Of a stretch of 64,000 bases of DNA, positions 1 through 53,919 are shown piece after piece (the stretch's first letter is position 1; every line of letters starts with the position of its first letter). The position numbers were made by a program, and so were the translations under genes. The DNA comes from Antilocapra americana. Taxonomy: Eukaryota; Chordata; Mammalia; Artiodactyla; Antilocapridae. The stretch spans positions 806,001 through 870,000 of the forward strand of contig ML660204.1 in the NCBI GenBank assembly GCA_007570785.1, given 5' to 3'. The notes below the pieces were generated by a model. That model ran no database searches, was not told the DNA's origin, and saw nothing but the letters and a program-made list of their open reading frames with translations.

Positions 1-779
1 TTTACAGTAAAGGAGTCAAGGTTCAGAGAGGTCAGTGACTGGCCTGGGGTCAAAAAAACAGAACAGAGGTACCCCCCCTGGGCAGGCAGCCAACCCGTCC
101 CAGGCGGGGCTGGGTGGGCAAGGGAGTATCAGCTGGGCGAGCTGGGCCACTCCAGAAGCGCGGCTGCTTGTCCAGCACTGATTTACGGCAAAGCCTTCTC
201 TCTGTGCTGTACACCGAGCAGGGTCAGCTGGCCTTAGATGGCTCTGAAGAGCCCTTCTGCCAGCTTTCATCTGGGCAGGCCTGAGAGGAGCAGTCATTAA
301 AATAGCATCCATGAGTTAAGAAGCATTTCCTGAACGTCAAGCACTGTGTCTTTTACAGACATTATCATGTTCCAGCCTCATGACGAGCCTGAGAATTAGG
401 CATTCATTTCCCACTTTCCTAGCAGTTTTGAGTAACAGACAGGTAGACACGTGCGGGCCCAAATCAATCAAAATAGAATGCTATTAATAAAGATGGTGAC
501 TAATGGCAATATTGCTAACATAGCCAAAGCAGCTTCTAGAAATTCACTGAGCCCCTCCCACACCAGACCCTGTACACATGGCACATCTCACTTCACCTTC
601 CAAGCTGTCATGAGAGGCAGGACTGTTACTGTACTTTAGGGTAAGGAATGGGGGCTAAGAGAGGTTAAAATTTCGGTCTGAAATTTCATAGGCAGTAGGT
701 GGCAGAGCACCTGAGCAGAGGGGTGGGGACAAGGCTGGTGCTGGTGAAGGTGAGGGGTGGAGCAGGTAGCAGTACTCAC
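1..779. repeat. TM9SF4 intron 15 (left part) with MIR fragments
   Basis: MIR-like sequences at about 320-460 and 530-700 (GTTACTGTACTTTAGGGTAA type). No other feature is visible. The window begins inside this intron. Confidence 0.5.
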
Positions 780-44203
<43,424 letters not shown>

Positions 44204-44330
44204 CTTGGATCCACGTGTCGCCGTAATGACGTCAGCGGAAGTCGTGTTTCCTAGGTTACGGAGTTTACCTCCGCGAGGTGCTGCCCTGTTTCAGTCGCTC
44301 TTGTGGTCGCGGTGAGTGGAGGCGCAAAGA
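44204..44330 (-). promoter_or_regulatory. TM9SF4: TM9SF4 5'UTR and CpG-rich promoter core
   Basis: About 15 CpGs fall within roughly 140 bp (44190-44330), unlike the CpG-poor flanks. A palindromic CRE (TGACGTCA, 44227-44234) lies next to an ETS-type GCGGAAGT (44235-44242), and an RFX X-box-like GTTTCCTAGGTTAC lies at 44246-44259. These are typical of TATA-less housekeeping promoters. The exact transcription start cannot be seen, so the UTR and promoter are not separated here. Confidence 0.75.
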
Positions 44331-45345
44331 AGACTTAGTTGCTGATCGGTAGCCTGGTCTGGGCAGTTAGGTCGCTGATTAGGTAAAAAGACAGGGTAGT
44401 GTATCTATGGAAGCCATGTTAACTCCTGGCAGACCCCGCTCCTTCCCCGGCTGACACTGCATTGTGGGTAATACCGGTGTGCGTAAAGGTGCTTCTTCTG
44501 TGGGCTCCATCTTTACTATTGGCAGGAAGATCCGTTGCCAGGGTTACCTGAGCCCCTTGATTTGGTTGAGTGGGATCTGTACCAGGGCTCCATTAGCAGA
44601 GTGATTTGTAATTAATATATTTAATTATTTGATTGACTATCCAGTATTCCCTACAATAGACTCTAATACCTTTGTGGGTACGATCCTTTTTTTTTTAGCC
44701 TTGCTTTGCCTCATTCTCATCTGTGAAATGGGGAGGAGACTATTTTAACACCTTCATTATAGGTTTATGATGAGACTCCAATTAAACTAATGTTACATAA
44801 TATTATTAAATAAATGTCATTATACACTTATGTCTACTCCTTCAGTCGTATGGCAGGTGCCCAATACACTACTTACTAAATGGAGGAAGAAAATGCAGCG
44901 TCTTTAGTTGGAGGGGGAGACAGCTTTGAATGTGGACTTCACTTTATGCTGGCTACTTAAGCGTGTGACTCGAGGCAAGTCACTCCACCTTCCTAAGCCT
45001 CAGTTTCCAGTAGCTAGAAAATGGGACTCAAGAAGTTGTGGTGTTAAAATTGGGAGAAATCTGAAAGTTCAGTTGGTCCCTGTATCACTGTAAAGTGGAT
45101 ACAGTAGCAGTGCTATCTGCAACTGTTAGGAAAAGTTGTGAAAGATTAATAATGGTTAATATCCTGTATTGAACATTTGTGTGCTGCAGCATTTAGCATC
45201 ATGCTAAAACTACTCATAAGGCTCTCTTTTCTAGTCCTACCTCTTGGCAGGAGGTGGTTGAACTCTGATCCCCACCTAGGAGCAGGGCTATGGTTGATTG
45301 CCAGGCAAAGAAGGCTGCCAACAGATCTTTCCATCTTTTCATGAG
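44331..45345. repeat. Intergenic, upstream of TM9SF4, MIR remnants
   Basis: An X-box-like GTTGCCAGGGTTAC lies at 44534-44547. MIR-like fragments at about 44700-44770 (CATTCTCATCTGTGAAATGG) and 44930-45120. Confidence 0.5.
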
Positions 45346-45349
45346 CATA

Positions 45350-45785
45350 CTATTTCTCCCACCAAGAGGTTGACTCTATTTCTCCTCCTTTTGAATCTGG
45401 CTGGTCACATCACTTGCTTTAACCAATAGAATGTGCTACAAATGACTGCCAGTTCTGGGTCTAAGCCTCAAGAGACTTGGAAGTTTCTGCTTCTGTCATT
45501 TTGGTTCTAAAGATGTCTGGCTACCAGGCTTGATAGCCACATGGAGAGAGAGGGAGGCCCAGCAACATCTCCAGGTACTCTAGAAATTCCAGCTGACTAC
45601 CAAGCATATGGATGGAGTCATCATGGTTGTGCTAACCCTAGCTGAACTGCCAACTGAATGCAGCTACATGCATAACCTTATCTGACACCATACAGAATAA
45701 CAACAACAAAAAACTGCCCAGCTGAGCCCAGTTGTTTTAGGTTTCGGAGTGGTTTCTCATGCAGCAATAGGCAATTAAAACACAC
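45350..45785 (+). mobile_element. MLT1-type ERVL-MaLR LTR
   Basis: CACTTGCTTTAACCAATAGA, GCCACATGGAGAGAGAGGGA and TTGTTTTAGGTTTCGGAGTG, with TGCAGCAATAGGCAATTAAA at the 3' end, are MLT1 LTR features. Solo-LTR fossil without internal genes. Confidence 0.8.
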
Positions 45786-46221
45786 ACCTACTATCTCTTG
45801 TGACTCATACAACCATCCTGAAGAGGAGCACAACAGATAAATCCCCAAGGGAGAAGAAACTTGAACGAGCAGGAGGAGCATTTCCCTGGAGTTTCATAGC
45901 TAGTAAGCCACAGGTTCTAAACTTGCAACCAGTTCTGGAGCTTGAATCCTGGGTGTTTCCTATCATTTCTGAAGCCAAAAGAGGGTTAAATGATAAGGGA
46001 TGAAGCTCCATGAATGGTATATTATTCCTTGGTTATTTCCATTTTCCCCTTCATATCTTCTGTTTTCCCAAAAGGCTTTTGTGACCCAAGTCTTCTTTAG
46101 TAACATACACACATCAGAATCTTGAGGCAAGACTGCCTGAGTTTAGATTCCATTTCCATCACTCACTGACTCCATGGTAGGGGCAAATTTCTTTTTCCCT
46201 TAACATTTTTTTCTTAATTGT

Positions 46222-46445
46222 GGTAAAATACACATTGCTTCCTTGGTGTCTTGGTGGCAAAGAATCTGCCTACCGATGCCGGAGATATGAGTTCTATCCC
46301 TGGGTCAGAAAGATCCCCTGGAGAAGGAAATGGCCACCCACTCCAGTTTTCTTGCCAGGGAAATCCTATAGACAGAGGAGCCTGGCGGGTTACAGTCTAT
46401 GGGGTCGGAAAGAGTCAGACATGACTTAGCAACTAAACAACAGCA
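46222..46445 (+). mobile_element. Bov-tA SINE
   Basis: Sense strand: TTGGTGGCAAAGAATCTGCC, the A unit, and AGTCAGACATGACTTAGCAA at the end. Confidence 0.88.
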
Positions 46446-46586
46446 ACAAAATATATATGGCATATAAAATTTACCATTTTAATCACCTCAAGTGTGCAAT
46501 TCATTGTTGTCAAATGCATTCACCATCTGTGCAGCCGCCACCACCTCTAGAAGCTTTTTATCACCCTAGACTGAGCTCTGTGCCCA

Positions 46587-46678
46587 TTAAAGTGAAAGTC
46601 ACTCAGTTGTGTCCAACCTGCAACCCCGTGGACTATACAGTCCATGGAATTCTCCAGGCCAGAATACTGGAGTGGGTC
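46587..46678 (-). mobile_element. Bov-A unit fragment
   Basis: AAGTGAAAGTCACTCAGTTG, then TCCATGGAATTCTCCAGGCC: a single BovB-derived A unit, minus strand. Old L1-like sequence lies just left of it (46455-46585). Confidence 0.7.
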
Positions 46679-47500
46679 AGTTCAATTCAGTTCAGTCACT
46701 CAGTTGTGTCTGACTCTTTGCAACCCCATAGACTGCAGCATGCCAGGCTTCCCTGTACATCACCAACTCCTGGAGCTTGCTCAAACTCATGTCCATGGAG
46801 TAGGTGTTGCCATCTAGCCATCTCATCCTCTGTCATCCCCTTCGCCTCATGCTTTCAATCTTTTCCCAGCATCAGGGTCTTTTCCAGTGAGTCAGTTCTT
46901 CACGTCAGGTGGCCAAAGTATTGAAGTTTCAGCTTTAGCATCAGTCCTTCCAATGAATATTCAGGACTGATTTCCTTTAGGATTGACTGGTTTGATCTCC
47001 TTGCAGTCCAAGGGACTCTCAGAGTCTTCTCCAACACCACAGTTCAAAAGCATGTGTCCAACTCTCACATCTGTACATGACTACTGGAAAAACCATTGCT
47101 TTGACTAGATGGACCTTTGTCAGCAAAGTAATGTCTCTGCTTTTTAATATGCTGTCTAGGTTGGTCATAGCTTTTCTTCCAAGGAGCAAGTGTCTTTAGT
47201 TTCATGGCTGCAGTCACCATCTGCAGTGATTTTGGAGCCCCCCAAAATAAAGCCTCTCACTGTTTCCATTGTTTTCCCATCTATTTGCCATGAAGTAATG
47301 AGACCAGATGCCATGATCTTAGTTTTTTGGATGTTGAGTTTTTAGCCAACTTTTTCACTCTCCTCTTCCACTTTCATCAAGAGGCTCTTTAGTTCTTCGC
47401 TTTCTGCCATAAGGGCAGTGTCATCTGCATATCTGAAGTTATTGATATTTCTCCTGTCAGTCTTGATTTCAGCTTGTGCTTCATCCAGCCTGGCATTTCA
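46679..47500 (-). mobile_element. BovB LINE 3' fragment
   Basis: About 820 bp of BovB in reverse, from its 3' end (CAGTTCAGTCACTCAGTTGT) back into the reverse-transcriptase ORF (complement of the ADDTAL and KIMASG regions). It has a small internal deletion near 47055. Confidence 0.9.
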
Positions 47501-47512
47501 CATGATGTGAAA

Positions 47513-48990
47513 CATTCAGAAAACTAACACTTGGAAGCATTAGTACAAACAGTGTTAGTGGAGGTGATGGGATTTCAGCTGAGCTATTTCAAATCCTAAA
47601 AGAAGATGCTGTTAATGTGCTGCACTCAATATGCCAGCAAATTTGGAAAACTCAGCAGTTTCATTCCAATGCCAAAGAAAGGCAATGCCAAAGACTGTTC
47701 AAACTACTGAACAATTGTACTCATTTCACATGCTAGCAAAGTAATGCTCAGAATCCTTCAAGTTAGGCTTCAACAGTATGTGAATGAAGAACTTACAGAT
47801 GCACAAGCTGGATTTAGAAAAGGCAGAGCAACCAGAAATCAAATTGCCAACATTAGTTGGATCATAGAAAAAACAAAGGAATTCCAAAAAATTAAAAAAA
47901 AAACATTTACTTCTGCTTCATTGTCTACATGAACGCCTTTGACTTTGTGGATCACAACAAACTGTGGAAATTTCTCAAAGTGATGGGAATACCAGACCAT
48001 CTAACCTGTCTCTTGAGAAACCTGTATGTAGGACAATAAGCAACAGTTAAAACTGGACATGGAAAAATGGACTGGTTCAAAATTGGGAAAGGAGTATGTT
48101 AAGCCTGTATAGTGTCACCTTGCTTTTTCAACTTATGTGCAGAGTACATCATGCAAAATGCCCACTGGATGAGTCACAGGCTGGAGTCAAGATTGCGGGA
48201 AGAAATATCAACAACCTCAGATATGCAGATATGACTCTAATGGCAGAAAGTGAAGAGGATCTAAAGAATCTCTTGATGAGGATGAAAGAGGAGAGTGAAA
48301 AAGCTAGCTTAAAACTCAACATTCAGAAAACTAAGATCATGGCATCCGGTCCCATCACTTCATGGCAAATAGATGTGGAAAAAGTGGAAACTGACAGATT
48401 ATATTTTCTTGGGCTCCAGAATCACTGCAGAGAGTGACTTAGCCATGAAATTAAGAGATGCTTGATCCTTGGAAGAAAAGCTGTGACAAACCTAGACAGC
48501 ATATTAAAAAGCAGAGACATCACTTTGCCAACAAAAGTCCATATAGTCAAAGCTATGGTTTCTCCAGTAGTCACATATGGATATGTGAGTTGAAACATAA
48601 AAAAGGCTGAGCACCAAAGAACTGATGCTTTCAAATTGTGCTAGAGAAGACTCTTGAGAGTTCCTCAGACAACAAGGAAATCAAACCAGTCAATCCTAAA
48701 GGAAATTAACCCTGAATATTCACTGAAATTTCAGGACTGATGCTGAAGCTCCAATACTTTGGCCATCTGCTATGAAGAATTGACTTATTGGAAAAGACCC
48801 CGATGTTGGGAAAGATTGAGGGCAGGAGCAGAAGGGGATGACAGAGAATGAGATGGATGGTATCACTGACTCAGTGGGCATGAATTTGAGCAAACTCTGG
48901 GAAATTAAGTAAAGGACAGGGACACCTGGTGTGCTGCAGCTCATGGGGGTCACAAAGAGCTGGACAAAACTTAGCAACTGAACAACAACA
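47513..48990 (+). mobile_element. BovB LINE (RTE clade) 3' half, dead reverse transcriptase
   Basis: Sense BovB, 5'-truncated, ending TAGCAACTGAACAACAACAG. Translated pieces include DAQAGFRKGRATRNQIANIS and KIAGRNINNLRYAD, then KLNIQKTKIMASGPITSWQI. The catalytic YADD has become YADM through loss of one codon, and the frame is broken elsewhere. Confidence 0.93.
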
Positions 48991-49310
48991 GACTCTTGAG
49001 TTGTTTCTACCTTTTAGCTATAGTAAATAATGCTGCTATGAACATGGATAAACACATATCTGTTCAAATCTCTGCCTTTACTTCTTTTGGGTATACACAC
49101 AAAAGTGGAGTTGCTGAATCATGTGGTAATTTCATGTTTAACTCTTTGAGGAACTGGCATACTATTATATTTTCCACAATGTCTGTGTCATTTTTCATTT
49201 CCATCAGTTATGCGCATGGGTTCTAATTTCTCCACATCCTCACCAACACTTGTTATTTTCCATCGTCATTGTTGTTGATGTATTTAATAATAACCATGCT
49301 AATGGGTGTG
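48991..49310 (-). mobile_element. Old L1 3' fragment
   Basis: TAGTAAATAATGCTGCTATG, then AACTGGCATACTATTATATT and TCCTCACCAACACTTGTTAT: minus-strand L1 3'UTR. Confidence 0.8.
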
Positions 49311-49314
49311 AGGA

Positions 49315-50290
49315 TGAGCAAGTTTTTTTAACCTCTCTAAACCTCAACTTCCTCATCTGTAGAGCACAGATCATTGAAAGACCTTACCACATTGCATGGT
49401 TATGTGGGCTGAATAAGCTAATATATGTCAAAAGCTTAGAGGAGTGCCTGTCACATGGTAAGTGCTATATACATGTTTGCTATGACTGCTTTAAGGTCAG
49501 TAGCCTTTTTACCTTTGGAATGATGGAAACATTAAGATAAAGAAATGTTGAGAAAGTTGGACAAGGTAACCCAGCAAATTGGCAGGAGGATAAGGCTTGA
49601 CTCAAATCCACTAAGTTGTGTCTGTGTGTAGCCAGACAGACAAAACCAAACCTAGACAAAAGGGTTCTTATAGGAATATAGATGGACGTAGTTCCAGACA
49701 CCTGCAAAAATGCTTGTCCAAGGAAAATTGAAGGGTGGGGCTGGACTTAAAAGAAGCAATCTGATCCTTGGCTATCTCCAAGGAGAAGGGTAAGGATGTA
49801 TTAATCTTTGTCCTCACCCTGGTGTCAGTTATCTACTGCTGCATAATGCACTATCCTAAAACTTAGTGACTCAGAACAACGGTGATGTATTGTCTCTCTT
49901 GGTTTTGTGAGTTGACCATCTGTGAAATTCTGATGGATCTTGCATACACTCTCATCTGACAGCTCAACTGGGGCTGGAGGGTCCAAAGTAGCCTCATGTG
50001 TCTGGGAAGGTTGGTGCTGATTAACAAAAGGGCCTCTCTTTCCACATGTCATTCATCTTCAAGGAGGGCAACTTAGGCTTCTTCACAGTGTGGTCTCAGG
50101 GGTCCCTAGGGTGAGTGCAAAAGCTGCTAGGCTCTTTAAGGCTTAAGCTTCAGAAATCCCATAGCATCAGCTCTGTCACAATCTATTGGTAAAATGAGTT
50201 ACAAGATCAATCCAGAGTCAAAGTGGGAGAGAATCACACAAAGGCATGAATTCAAGGAGGCATGATTCATTGGCGGTCATTTTGTCACCA
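49315..50290. repeat. MIR and an unassigned old interspersed repeat
   Basis: MIR-like 49320-49500. From 49822 to 50285 lies a familiar mammalian repeat (TATCTACTGCTGCATAATGC, CAACTGGGGCTGGAGGGTCC, GGCATGATTCATTGGCGGTC) whose family name I cannot give with confidence. Confidence 0.5.
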
Positions 50291-50429
50291 TCTGTGACAC
50301 CGTCATTGCCTAGGCCACCTTCCCCTCTCTCACCTGGACATCTAGAATGGCCTCCTACCTGGTTTTCCTGCATCCTTTCTTGTCACCTCTCATCTCTCTT
50401 CTCCATTTAACCATCAAAGTCGTCTTTTA

Positions 50430-50713
50430 AAAAGCAAGAATCAACTTTGTTTCTCCCCTGTTTAAAACTTTACCCAGTTAAAATCTCAAGCCCTCACCAT
50501 GAGGCATGATCAGGCCTTGACTCCCACACTGTCCCCTTTGTTCAGAAGTCTCCAGCCACACAGACCTCCCAGGAAACTTGCCAGGCTCATGTCTACCACA
50601 GGGTCTTTGTACTTGCAGGCCTTTCTCTCTGGAATACTCTTCACATTTTGTGTGATTAGAGCTTCTCATGATTAGGTCTCGGCTCAACTGTCACCTCAGA
50701 GAGTTGTTACCTG
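50430..50713 (+). mobile_element. L2 LINE fragment
   Basis: AAAATCTCAAGCCCTCACCA, CTTTCTCTCTGGAATACTCT and CTCGGCTCAACTGTCACCTC are L2 3' sequence. Confidence 0.7.

Positions 50714-50751
<38 letters not shown>
50712..50751 (+). repeat. (CA)n microsatellite
   Basis: About 19-20 uninterrupted CA units directly after L2 sequence. Likely length-polymorphic. Confidence 0.95.
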
Positions 50752-50753
<2 letters not shown>

Positions 50754-51064
50754 GATGGTTGGGTTGGGGGTGGGAAGATACTTTGGCTATTTCTTATTGT
50801 CTTTCTTCCAATAAGAAAGCCTACTCTGGGTCTGTGGTGTATTCAACTGTGTCTCTATTAAGTATGTGCTAAAAAAAAATACTGGTTGAATGCTTGCATT
50901 ATGATTTAATCTCAGGCCTCACTCTATCTGTTGGGAACAGCTGTGGCTGTAAGGAAGACCCCCCCCCCAAAACAACAGTGGCTTAACAAAATAGACACTT
51001 ACTTTTCTGTTTTAATTTGGTTTCTTCCAGAAGCTGACTCTGACACAAGGATTCAAGCAAGAGT

Positions 51065-51405
51065 AACTTTTTAAAGTTTATTTAATTGGAGGCTAATTAC
51101 TTTACAGTGTTGTGGTGGTGCTTGCCATACATTGATATGAATCAGCCACGGGTGTACATGTTCCCCTCACCCGTCCCGAACCCCCCTCCCCCCTCCCTCC
51201 CCATCCCATCCCTCTGGGTTGTCCCAGTACATCGGCTTTGAGTGCCCAGTTTCAAGCATTGAACTTGGATTGGTCATCGATTTCACATATGGTAATATAC
51301 ATGTTTCAATGCTATTCTCTCAAATCATCCCACCCTCACCTTCTCCCACAGAGTCCAAAAGTCTGTTCTTTATATCTGTGTCTCTTTTGCTGTCTAAGCA
51401 AGAGT
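51065..51405 (-). mobile_element. Bovine-type L1 3' fragment
   Basis: TTTAATTGGAGGCTAATTAC, GATATGAATCAGCCACGGGT and ATCCCTCTGGGTTGTCCCAG are the ruminant L1 sequence in minus orientation. A small similar piece lies at about 11010-11050. Confidence 0.8.
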
Positions 51406-51611
51406 AGTTTAAAGGGAGTAATTTAAAGTAATTAAAAGGAGGGAAAGGGGTACCAGAGGGCAATTGTGTGCAGGAGCCAGCTCCTGTTTGCAAAGCTGAT
51501 CATTAAATTCTCAGGAATTTTGCGAGCCAGTTGTTGAACATGGCATTATTGAAAATTAAATTAATTTAAAATTAAATAAATGGTATTAAAAACAAAAGTA
51601 TGAATCATTCA

Positions 51612-51830
51612 AAGGGCTTCCCATGTGGTGCAGTGGTAAACAATCGTCCTGCCAATGCAGGAGACACGAGAGATTCGAATTTGATCTCTGGGTTGGGCAG
51701 ACCCCCTGGAGTAGGAAATGGCAATCCACTCCAGCAGTCTTGCCTGGAGAACCCCATGGACAGAGGAGCCTGGCGGGCTAGAGTCCATGGAGTCACAAAG
51801 AGTCGGACACGACTGAGTGACCGAGTGCAT

Positions 51831-51831
<1 letters not shown>
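51612..51831 (+). mobile_element. Bov-tA SINE
   Basis: GGGCTTCCCATGTGGTGCAG head, then the A unit ending AGTCGGACACGACTGAGTGA. It is followed directly by a CA repeat. Confidence 0.92.

Positions 51832-51832
<1 letters not shown>

Positions 51833-51867
<35 letters not shown>
51833..51867 (+). repeat. (CA)n microsatellite at the SINE tail
   Basis: About 17 CA units grown on the 3' tail of the Bov-tA element. Confidence 0.95.
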
Positions 51868-51868
<1 letters not shown>

Positions 51869-52199
51869 AACACTCAAAACACATCATTTCCTAATAATTT
51901 TACTATTCCCTAAGCTCCTGATTTTATTTACATCTATTTTATGTTTACAACAGAATGCTTTTAATACGTGTGCTACTCCACATCCCTTCCCAACTCTGTT
52001 TTCAGTGGCTTTGGATTGTATCAGAGCCAGTTTCTGCATAAATACAGTAGGTACAGGGCCCAAGGCCCACCATATTTTTAGGAGCCATGAAAATGTTTAA
52101 AATAAATAATTTCTTTTAAAATCAGAAGGTAAAAATAAACATTGAGGTTGAAGTGAAAGTTTTCATATATAATACTAGCACTCTGTTTTTTAAAACCAG

Positions 52200-52327
52200 A
52201 GCTTATTTATTTAGTTATTGGCCATGCTGCACAGCTTGTGAGATCTTAGTTCCCTGACCAGGGATTGGACAGGGGCCCCAGCAGTGAGAGCACTGAGTTC
52301 TAACCACTGGACCGCCAGGGAAATCCA
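52200..52327 (-). mobile_element. CHR-type SINE
   Basis: TTAGTTCCCTGACCAGGGAT and TCTAACCACTGGACCGCCAG: minus-strand CHR element with its tail at the left. Confidence 0.85.
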
Positions 52328-52834
52328 AGTATATTCATTTTTATATCAGTACAGCTGTTGACTTCAATTTATATTTATAAATGAAAGTATTTATGTAGAT
52401 ATTTATAAAGTGTATGTTTTATGGAAGAAGAGTCCTACAAAGACAAGATCGCTTAAAGCCCATGAAAGTGACAATGCAGTTCTGGATGGTAGCCTGAAAT
52501 TGGCCATGGTGGGGATATTTATACCACAGAAATGAGCAAGTGCTACAAATCAGGGCTTGACTTTTTGCTTTGTTAGGAAACATTTTCTGTAAAGGGCTAG
52601 ATGATAAATATTTAAGGCTTTACAGACCATGTGACTGTGTTGCAACTACTCACCTGGGCCATGTAGCTCAAAAGCTGCTACAGACAATAGTGAGCTGTGT
52701 TCCAATAGAATCTAGTTTGCCAAACCCCAGCTTAGACTTAGAGTGATCAAGTGTCAATAATGAAGATTAAACTTTAACAGCTACGTGTTTATAGCTGTTA
52801 AACATAGTGATCAGCACAAAAGTGTGACATTTTA

Positions 52835-53190
52835 TTCAGCAAAGAAGTTGCTCATCCATGTCTCTGCAAATGGCACATTTCATTGCTTTTTATGGCTGAG
52901 TAATATTCCATTGTATATATGTGCCACATCTTTATCCATGCCTCTGTTGATGGACATTTACATTGCTTCCATGTCCTACCTATTGTAAATAGTGATGCTG
53001 TGAAGATTGAGGTACATGTATCCTAGAATAACAGTTTTCTAACTACTCGATTCTCTGTGGTGACCTAAATGTATAGAAAATTAAAAAAGGGGGGGGATAT
53101 ATATGTGTGTATGGCTGATTCACTTTGCTATACAGTAAAAAAAAAACCAACACAACATTGTAAGGCAACTATACTCCAATAAAAAAGGAA
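52835..53190. mobile_element. L1 fragments in both orientations
   Basis: 52838-53010 is minus-strand L1 3' sequence (GGCTGAGTAATATTCCATTG). 53040-53190 is a plus-strand bovine L1 3' end (GGCTGATTCACTTTGCTATA, ACTATACTCCAATAAAAAAG). Confidence 0.75.
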
Positions 53191-53915
53191 AAGAAGTTTC
53201 TTGTATCATTGACTAACAAGTGAAGTTCTGACATATGAATGCCTTCATTATTTCATGTTCATCTGATTCATAAACATACATGACATTGTCAACCCACATT
53301 CATTGGAATAAGTACTTGGAACTAAACTTAAAGAGCATATGTTGTCAAGCAAGTTATCACCGTGGTTAACGAGCTTAATCTTGTGGGGAAACTCTGGGAA
53401 ACAATGCAAAACACACACCTCAGAGTTACCCTACCCAGAGGGCAAGGGAACAGGTCATTAGTTTTGGACTGATCCCACAGGGTGTTAATTCCTTGGTACT
53501 TCTGGCCTTCTGGGAACACTGGTAGCTGAGGCTTTTCGCAGTTTTAGGAAAAGAGTTCTCAGACACAGCGATGCAGATAACAACAACTAGAAGTTCAGTC
53601 CACTGTAAGGATACCAACAGTGCATGTCACAGCCTCCAGGGTGAAACGTCTAGGGAAGACTGTCTTAGCTGATGTGGTGGCTGTGCCTAAAATATCTTCA
53701 CGGATTCAGCCTTCACCCAGTTTTGCCATCACTAGAATTAATTCATTTTCATCAGAGTCCATGGTGGCAGCTAGAGCTCCAACCTTCACATGTACATTCT
53801 AGGCAGAAAGCATCTTACCTATGCCTTCTCTGACATCTTCCAGGAAGGAGCACATGCAGTTTTCCCATGAAATTGGTGGCCCAAAATCTATCCCCATATT
53901 TATTTAATTAATAGA
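53191..53915. other. Intergenic interval, nothing recognised
   Basis: No exon, RNA gene or repeat family supported. Confidence 0.4.
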
Positions 53916-53919
53916 ATTT

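Noticed and set aside
47744..48437. Plus-strand reverse-transcriptase-like frames as a host gene
   Set aside because: They are pieces of a dead BovB LINE with a lost catalytic residue and broken frame.
51605..52100. Several frames of 90-166 codons, both strands
   Set aside because: They read through a Bov-tA SINE and its CA tail; not genes.
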